A stretch of DNA of 64,000 nucleotides. It comes from Lutimonas halocynthiae. GTDB taxonomy: Bacteria > Bacteroidota > Bacteroidia > Flavobacteriales > Flavobacteriaceae. Numbering within the stretch: the stretch's first letter is position 1; every line of letters begins with the position of its first letter. The stretch lies in contig NZ_JAUFQO010000016.1 in NCBI RefSeq assembly GCF_030409835.1, positions 310,001 through 374,000 of the forward strand, read 5' to 3'. Positions 59,389 to 64,000 of the stretch are shown here, piece after piece. A model generated the notes under the pieces. That model worked only from the letters and a program-made list of their open reading frames with translations. It was not told the origin of the DNA and ran no database searches. Made by a program: the position numbers and the translations under genes.

Positions 59389-59598
59389 TTATTCTTTTAG
59401 GTTGTCATCTGCTTGATCTAAGGAATAACCTTTCTGCTCGTATACATATTTAATGAAGAAAAACGAGAAATATAGTCCAACGATTCCAAGAAGCATAAAA
59501 GCCACTATTTCTAGTCCATGAATCAATCCAGCAATTGAAAAAGTTGCCGTTATAAGTATAATTGCGGCAATAATTCGAAAGTGTTCTATTTTTGACAT
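59389..59598 (-). CDS. small membrane protein with two helices
   Basis: This 69-residue protein starts at ATG 59598 with a short basic stretch and has two hydrophobic segments (residues about 8-26, IIAAIILITATFSIAGLI, and 29-49, IVAFMLLGIVGLYFSFFFI), then a short acidic tail (DQADDNLKE). A longer start at 59637 adds an unlikely N-terminus. It is convergent with the small secreted protein gene and divergent from RNA unit C. Function unknown. Confidence 0.55.
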   Translation of the reverse strand: MSKIEHFRIIAAIILITATFSIAGLIHGLEIVAFMLLGIVGLYFSFFFIKYVYEQKGYSLDQADDNLKE

Positions 59599-59772
59599 AA
59601 TTACTTGTTTGATACAATAACGTAATAATATGGGCAAATAGTATGCCGCTACGTATTACTTGTTCACAAAGTTTAGTTAATAACTGTCACAATTATGTGG
59701 GGTTTTTATATAGTTTCAGCACTTCAATATGATAAATGTCATAGTGCTCTTAAACTTTAAATGATACATTTG

Positions 59773-59876
59773 AATGTGTCTTAAAGGTTTTTGAGGGGAA
59801 TATTTTTAAGTTCACACACAAGATTAAAACTCGACCAGAAGGTCCGAATAATGTATTTTATTCGGACCTTCTTTTG
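59773..59876 (+). ncRNA. putative small RNA C: G4-loop hairpin plus terminator
   Basis: TACATTTG at 59765-59772 is a consensus -7 element. CTTAAA (59780-59785) pairs with TTTAAG (59805-59810), and TGTG (59775-59778) pairs with CACA (59813-59816) across a small bulge. The 19 nt loop contains TTTTTGAGGGGAATATT. After a spacer of about 20 nt comes a 14-bp terminator stem (AGAAGGTCCGAATA at 59837-59850 with TATTCGGACCTTCT at 59859-59872) and a T-rich tail. No reading frame. Same plan as RNAs A and B. Confidence 0.5.
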
Positions 59877-59959
59877 TTTGTAATCGATACTTAAAAAGGC
59901 GTTACCTCATATTTGTTCAACTTTAAAAGATAAAAATTGAACATTTTTTAATAATATTA

Positions 59960-59989
59960 TTGTTTTGTTCATATATTATAGTATATTTG
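59960..59989 (+). promoter_or_regulatory. promoter of the 70-residue small gene (TTG-N19-TATATTTG)
   Basis: TTG at 59960-59962 and TATATTTG at 59982-59989 give a full-consensus promoter 19 nt before the ATG at 60009. Confidence 0.7.
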
Positions 59990-60008
59990 TTAAACAATAA
60001 ATTAAATA

Positions 60009-60221
60009 ATGAGCGTTAATAGTTTTCAAATAAATAGTCCCATTTTAAGATTACAACGATTAGACATGTTAGTATCTTTAGAGAACTATTCGTTCATTAA
60101 AATAAATTTCTTGAATAAATCAGGAAATTTTAAAAATGGGTTTGATTTTAGAGATAATTTAATTTATTCTTTGTTTTATGGTCTTTTAAGCGTTTTTATA
60201 ACTGAAAAAATTTTCAATTAA
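60009..60221 (+). CDS. small hypothetical protein (70 residues)
   Basis: The frame MSVNSFQINSPILRLQRLDM... of 70 codons has a perfect promoter upstream and a strong terminator 90 nt downstream, so it is a complete transcription unit. The product is rich in Phe, Leu, Asn and Lys; residues about 50-68 (LIYSLFYGLLSVFITEKIF) form a hydrophobic helix, so it may be membrane-attached. Codon use is very AT-rich. No homologue known to me; the RNA could be functional instead. Confidence 0.5.
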   Translation: MSVNSFQINSPILRLQRLDMLVSLENYSFIKINFLNKSGNFKNGFDFRDNLIYSLFYGLLSVFITEKIFN

Positions 60222-60310
60222 ATGTCGCATAGTATAGATTTCATAATTTGGTTTTGGTTTGATTTTTTCACAAAGAAAGATGATATTAAACTGATTTCAT
60301 TTCCTAAAAG

Positions 60311-60357
60311 AGTGCATAGTTGAGACTAACCCATAATGTTTCAACATTGCACTTTTT
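60311..60357 (+). terminator. intrinsic terminator after the 70-residue gene
   Basis: AGTGCA (60311-60316) pairs with TGCACT (60348-60353), and the inner GTTGAGAC pairs with GTTTCAAC across a 2x2 internal loop, followed by TTTTT. Confidence 0.7.
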
Positions 60358-60393
60358 GATTAATAATAAATAATAATAGATAAACAAAATATC

Positions 60394-62340
60394 ATGAACA
60401 TTCTATCAAACTACCGTTTTTTAATCCTTTTTATTTCATTGATAACCTTGTCCGCATGTAGTAGTGATTCGGGTGACATTGAGGTTGATCCACCAATTAC
60501 CCCAGAAATACCTGAATTTGAAGGACGCATAACCGTTTATAACCTTGCGCCAGCTTCAGAATCAGAAATTTCGGGAACTGCAACTTTTACTGAAAACGAA
60601 GACAATTCAATTACTATTGACTTAGATCTTGCAAATACGCCTTCGGGTGAACAACTTCCAGCTCACATTCATGTTAATTCAGCAGCAGAGGATGGTGAAA
60701 TAGTATTAACCTTAGGGCCTGTAGATGGTTCTACTGGAATGAGTAGTATTACGATCAACGCTTTCGATGATGGAACTGCAGTAACTTACGACACACTTAT
60801 TACTTACGACGGTGCTATTAATGTCCATCGCGATGAAGGAGAGTTGTTCTGGACCGTGATAGCTCAAGGTGATATTGGTGAAAATGTACTTACCGGTGTA
60901 TCGAAATCATATGATCTGAATGAAAAAATGGCACCTGGTATCCAAGGTACAGTTACTTTTTATGAACGTCTAAATGGAGAGTCTTTATCTGTTATACAAT
61001 TAGTTAATACACCTGAAGACGGAGTTCACCCAGCGCACATTCATAATGGCAATGCCTTAGAAGGAGGAAATATAGCAGTTTCTCTGAATCCAGTGGATGG
61101 AACATCAGGAACAAGTAAAACAAACATAGCGCAATTAGATGATGGCTCGTCTATATCTTATGATGATTTAATAGAATTTAGTGGACATGTAAATGTTCAC
61201 CTAAGTGCCGAAGAACTAGCAACAATAGTGGCGCAAGGAGACATAGGTGGAAATGAACTGTCCGGAACGCAGATGATGTATATGTTAGGAGAAAAAGATG
61301 CTCCAGGAATTTCTGGTATGGTACATTTTTACAAGAGAATGAATGGCGAAACCCTTGCCATGCTTGAATTAATGAATACTCCTGAAAATGGGGTACATCC
61401 TGCTCACATTCATAATAACTCCGCTGCAGAAGGCGGAGGAATCGCTGTAAGTTTTACACCGGTTGATGGAACAACTGGAATGAGCTACACAAATATTGCT
61501 GCGCTTAATGACGGTACTGCAATCAATTACGAAGGATTAATGGACTTTGATGGATATATTAATGTGCATTTAAGTGCAGAAAACCTGGCTGTTATAGTGG
61601 CCCAGGGAGATATTGGTCAAAATGAATTAACAGGTATGTCAATAATATATGACTTAGGCGAAAAAGATGCTCCCGGTATTTCAGGAATAGTGACTTTTTA
61701 TGAAAGAAAAAGTGGTGAAGCATTAGCTATGCTTAATGTAATGAATACGCCGGCAGGTGGTGTTCATCCAGCTCACATTCATAATAATTCTGCCGCCGTA
61801 GGAGGAGGGATCGCATTTTCTTTTAATCCAGTAAATGGAGATACAGGAATGAGTTTGACGCATGTAGCACAACTTGATGATGGAACTTCTTTTACATATG
61901 ATAATATTGAGTCTTTTGATGGATATATTAATGTGCACCTAAGTCCTGATAATCTTGCAACTATAGTAGCTCAAGGCAATATAGGATCAAACCTGAATGA
62001 TGATGGAGGAGAAGGTGAAACGGTTACCTATTCAGTTGGTAATACCGGTTCAAGTGCCTATCTCTTTACGGGTGCTGATTTAAACAATGAGTCAAATCCT
62101 GACTTCACATTCAAAAGAGGTCAGACTTATGTATTTGTTGTAAATGCTCCTGGTCATCCATTTTTAATAAAAACAACGGCATCTTTAGGAACTGGTGACA
62201 CATATGATGATGGTGTTGCTAACAATGGAGCAGCCACTGGAACAATAACCTTTACAGTACCTATGGATGCGCCAGATACACTTTTCTATATATGTGAATT
62301 TCATTCGGCAATGGTCGGTACTATTAATATAATCGATTAA
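60394..62340 (+). CDS. lipoprotein with four CHRD domains and a C-terminal cupredoxin domain
   Basis: This 648-residue protein has a lipoprotein signal (LITLSAC, Cys22). Four CHRD (chordin-like) repeats follow, about 123 residues apart (PAHIH at 89-93, 213-217, 336-340, 459-463; NVH partners near 143-145, 267-269, 390-392 and 513-515). A cupredoxin-like domain closes it (544-648) with possible copper ligands His588 (GHPF), Cys634, His637 and Met640 (YICEFHSAM). Each CHRD repeat keeps two His groups, so they may bind metal too. It is probably surface-exposed. Repeats 2-4 are most alike, including at DNA level, indicating recent duplication. The CHRD plus cupredoxin pairing is notable. The downstream region has two C5 tracts. 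Confidence 0.85.
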   Translation: MNILSNYRFLILFISLITLSACSSDSGDIEVDPPITPEIPEFEGRITVYNLAPASESEISGTATFTENEDNSITIDLDLANTPSGEQLPAHIHVNSAAEDGEIVLTLGPVDGSTGMSSITINAFDDGTAVTYDTLITYDGAINVHRDEGELFWTVIAQGDIGENVLTGVSKSYDLNEKMAPGIQGTVTFYERLNGESLSVIQLVNTPEDGVHPAHIHNGNALEGGNIAVSLNPVDGTSGTSKTNIAQLDDGSSISYDDLIEFSGHVNVHLSAEELATIVAQGDIGGNELSGTQMMYMLGEKDAPGISGMVHFYKRMNGETLAMLELMNTPENGVHPAHIHNNSAAEGGGIAVSFTPVDGTTGMSYTNIAALNDGTAINYEGLMDFDGYINVHLSAENLAVIVAQGDIGQNELTGMSIIYDLGEKDAPGISGIVTFYERKSGEALAMLNVMNTPAGGVHPAHIHNNSAAVGGGIAFSFNPVNGDTGMSLTHVAQLDDGTSFTYDNIESFDGYINVHLSPDNLATIVAQGNIGSNLNDDGGEGETVTYSVGNTGSSAYLFTGADLNNESNPDFTFKRGQTYVFVVNAPGHPFLIKTTASLGTGDTYDDGVANNGAATGTITFTVPMDAPDTLFYICEFHSAMVGTINIID

Positions 62341-62342
62341 CA

Positions 62343-62380
62343 TTCCCCCGAGTATGATTGATTAATCCCCCTGATAATTT
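62343..62380 (+). other. 3' region of the CHRD gene with two C5 tracts
   Basis: TTCCCCCGAGTA (62343-62354) is the exact reverse complement of TACTCGGGGGAA in the loop of putative RNA A (27077-27088). A second tract, ATCCCCCTGAT (62365-62375), follows. The segment lies between the CHRD stop codon and its terminator, so it would be in the mRNA tail. Confidence 0.4.
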
Positions 62381-62407
62381 AAAAAACCCGGTTTATCCGG
62401 GTTTTTT
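62381..62407 (+). terminator. intrinsic terminator of the CHRD lipoprotein gene
   Basis: AAAAAACCCGG (62381-62391) pairs with CCGGGTTTTTT (62397-62407) around a 5 nt loop, with T residues in the stem and after it. Confidence 0.88.
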
Positions 62408-62439
62408 ATTTAACTATCTTTACAAGAAATCATGATAAA

Positions 62440-63453
62440 ATGACTAATCCAGTAATACAAATTACCCCGCTTGGCTTTCCGTGGGAAACGAGTGATCCCT
62501 TCTTGTTTTGCGTACACCATGAAGATTTTTATCCAAAAGGGAACAAGAAGCTAGGGCCAGATGTCTCTTTAGAAGGACGCAACTTAGGCAATGACTTTAA
62601 CATTAAAGATGGGTTTAGGATGTACCACGGCGAAACAGTACCTGGATTTCCAGCACATCCTCATCGTGGATTTGAGACCGTTACAATCGCGAAAAAAGGT
62701 TTGGTAGATCATTCTGATTCGATAGGAGCGGCCGGAAGATTTGGAAATGGTGATGTACAGTGGATGACAGCTGGGCGAGGAGTGCAACATGCCGAGATGT
62801 TCCCGCTATTAAATCAAAAGGAAGAGAACCCCTTTGAATTATTTCAGATTTGGTTGAATCTTCCAAAAGTTAAAAAAATGGCTGATCCTCATTTTGCTAT
62901 GCTGTGGAAAGAAGACATTCCAGTTTATGTTTATAAAGATAAGAATGGGTTTGGCACCAAAATAGATCTCATTGCAGGTCAAATGGAGGGGGTTACGGCT
63001 CCCAGTCCAGCCCCTGATTCCTGGGCGGCTGACCCAAAGAACGAAGTCGCAATTTGGACTATTAAGATGGAGGCGAATGCAACTTTTCAATTGCCAAAGG
63101 CTTCTGAAGGCATCAATAGACGCTTATATTTTTATAAAGGCGGCGCTATGAAAGTTGCAGATAAAGACATCCCAACATATCATGCAGCAAGATTGCAAGC
63201 TGAAGGTGAAGTAATGTTAGAGAATGGGGAGGAAGATTCTTTTTTACTTCTTTTACAAGGCAGGCCCATTGCAGAAACTGTAGTTCAACACGGACCATTT
63301 GTTATGAATACGGCTCAAGAAATACAAAATACGATGAATGTTTTTCAGGCAACGCAGTTTGGTGGATGGCCTTGGCCCACTTATGATCATGTGCACCCTC
63401 ATCACGAAGGACGTTTTGCAAAATTTGCCGATGGAACTTTAGTTAAAAAATAA
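62440..63453 (+). CDS. pirin family protein
   Basis: This 337-residue cytoplasmic protein has two cupin domains. The first carries the metal ligands of pirins: HPHRGFE (His73, His75) and VQHAE (His117, Glu119). GDVQWMTAGRGVQHAEMF is the family signature. The second domain ends GRPIAETVVQHGPFVMN. Pirins may act as quercetinase-like oxygenases or as redox-sensing regulators; the true role here is unknown. At 337 residues it is longer than the 230-290 typical of bacterial pirins because of extra loops. TATCTTTA near 62415 resembles a -7 element. Confidence 0.9.
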   Translation: MTNPVIQITPLGFPWETSDPFLFCVHHEDFYPKGNKKLGPDVSLEGRNLGNDFNIKDGFRMYHGETVPGFPAHPHRGFETVTIAKKGLVDHSDSIGAAGRFGNGDVQWMTAGRGVQHAEMFPLLNQKEENPFELFQIWLNLPKVKKMADPHFAMLWKEDIPVYVYKDKNGFGTKIDLIAGQMEGVTAPSPAPDSWAADPKNEVAIWTIKMEANATFQLPKASEGINRRLYFYKGGAMKVADKDIPTYHAARLQAEGEVMLENGEEDSFLLLLQGRPIAETVVQHGPFVMNTAQEIQNTMNVFQATQFGGWPWPTYDHVHPHHEGRFAKFADGTLVKK

Positions 63454-63512
63454 AGCTCAAAAGTGATAAAGTAAATTTTTTTAATTTTTTTTCCATTATG
63501 GGTTGACTTTTG

Positions 63513-63598
63513 TCTTTTAAGCGCACTAATGGATACTTAAATCAATCAAAATAAAGAAACTTTTCCCCCGAAACCCCTGTTAAAGCAGGGGTTTTTTT
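63513..63598 (+). ncRNA. putative small RNA D: hairpin, C5 tract and terminator
   Basis: GACTTTTG (63505-63512) is one base off a -7 element. TTTAAG (63516-63521) pairs with CTTAAA (63536-63541). Then comes AAACTTTTCCCCCG (63557-63570), fully complementary over 14 nt to the loop and 3' stem of putative RNA A (27081-27094). A terminator follows at once: AAACCCCTG (63571-63579) pairs with CAGGGGTTT (63586-63594), then T run. Without a frame, it could be a small RNA or simply the tail of the pirin mRNA. Confidence 0.4.
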
Positions 63599-63713
63599 AT
63601 TTTTCCTTATAGATCATTATATGTAACATTTATTACTTTTTATATGATTTTTATCACAACTTTTATCTGAATATATTTTTAATTTTACCTTGTCGTGATG
63701 TAAAATTTGAATT

Positions 63714-64000
63714 ATGAAAACTTATAATAAATCTTGGAAACAAAAAGTTGAACATAAAATAAGTAACGATTGGACTTCGTTTTCTAACCCTATGAGTTTG
63801 AAAATTGAGGAAGATAATAGCAGTACCATTTTCATTTCTGCATCCTTGGAATTCACTAACCTACATAAAAGAGAAATAGATAAAAAACAACAAGGTTCTT
63901 TGTACTATAAAATTTTGGTAAATGACCAAGAGCTGGTTGAGTACCATGTTATAGATCCTTCGAATGATAGAAAGCATTCTGATGTTAGCCTCCATGCGGT
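63714..64000 (+). CDS. hypothetical protein, truncated by the window end
   Basis: A frame from ATG 63714 (MKTYNKSWKQKVEHKISNDW...) stays open to the last base, about 95 codons. The start is hydrophilic, with no signal peptide; strands such as STIFISASLEFTNL and YYKILVNDQELVEYHV suggest a beta-rich fold. No family recognised. The gap 63599-63713 holds no clear promoter of the usual form, though TAAAATTTG (with one extra base) is at 63701. Confidence 0.55.
   Translation, partial: MKTYNKSWKQKVEHKISNDWTSFSNPMSLKIEEDNSSTIFISASLEFTNLHKREIDKKQQGSLYYKILVNDQELVEYHVIDPSNDRKHSDVSLHA

Overview
The window looks like a chromosomal segment of a marine-type member of the Flavobacteriaceae (Bacteroidota). 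The DNA is AT-rich, Shine-Dalgarno sequences are nearly absent, many genes are preceded by the Bacteroidota -7 element TAnnTTTG (often with a TTG about 19-23 nt upstream), and the gene content is typical: DUF6090, CHRD lipoproteins, lipidated TPR histidine kinases, the PPIase/SurA cassette and an Rnf operon. No phage, insertion sequence, CRISPR array or rRNA operon is visible. The only tRNA is tRNA-Arg(UCU) at 58735-58808.

Layout. 1-6300: recQ end, a small AAA ATPase, a DUF493 protein, then a tight envelope-chaperone operon (parvulin PPIase, lipoprotein, SurA-like PPIase) running into an orphan MoxR ATPase. 6365-8857: rpsA as its own transcription unit, with a structured leader and an unusual DUF2853-S1 fusion. 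8858-17352: glmM, a class V aminotransferase, DUF1697, two tandem lipid A-type acyltransferases, rhomboid, yidC. 17418-27276: M20 peptidase, hisS, folE, acyl-CoA reductase/ferredoxin, panE, a 44-codon gene, a Tat-exported aminotransferase, an XRE regulator. 27302-36149: glycogen phosphorylase, copper P-type ATPase, LuxR regulator, a two-component system, Nudix. 36296-45293: sugar, amine and polyphosphate enzymes and lipoproteins. 45548-51038: a complete rseC-rnfBCDGEA operon, which couples ferredoxin and NADH to an ion gradient. 51103-64000: an accessory-like stretch with small genes, an SDR dehydrogenase, a decayed acid phosphatase, a secreted beta-propeller/outer-membrane pair, sterol desaturase, marC, a 79-bp tandem repeat, a four-CHRD cupredoxin lipoprotein, a pirin and an unfinished gene.

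The most notable unexplained signals are two. The first is the DUF2853-S1 fusion. The second is a set of intergenic units (27062-27137, 51685-51781, 59773-59876) built as -7-like element, hairpin with a G4-G5 loop, spacer and intrinsic terminator. The loop of the first is exactly complementary to C5 tracts beside two other terminators (63557-63570 and 62343-62354). This suggests a family of small RNAs and possible partners inside the same window. GC-rich palindromes at 23133 and 27206 and the 79-bp repeats at 58424 are further structured sequence. All calls come from reading the sequence alone; no database search was run.
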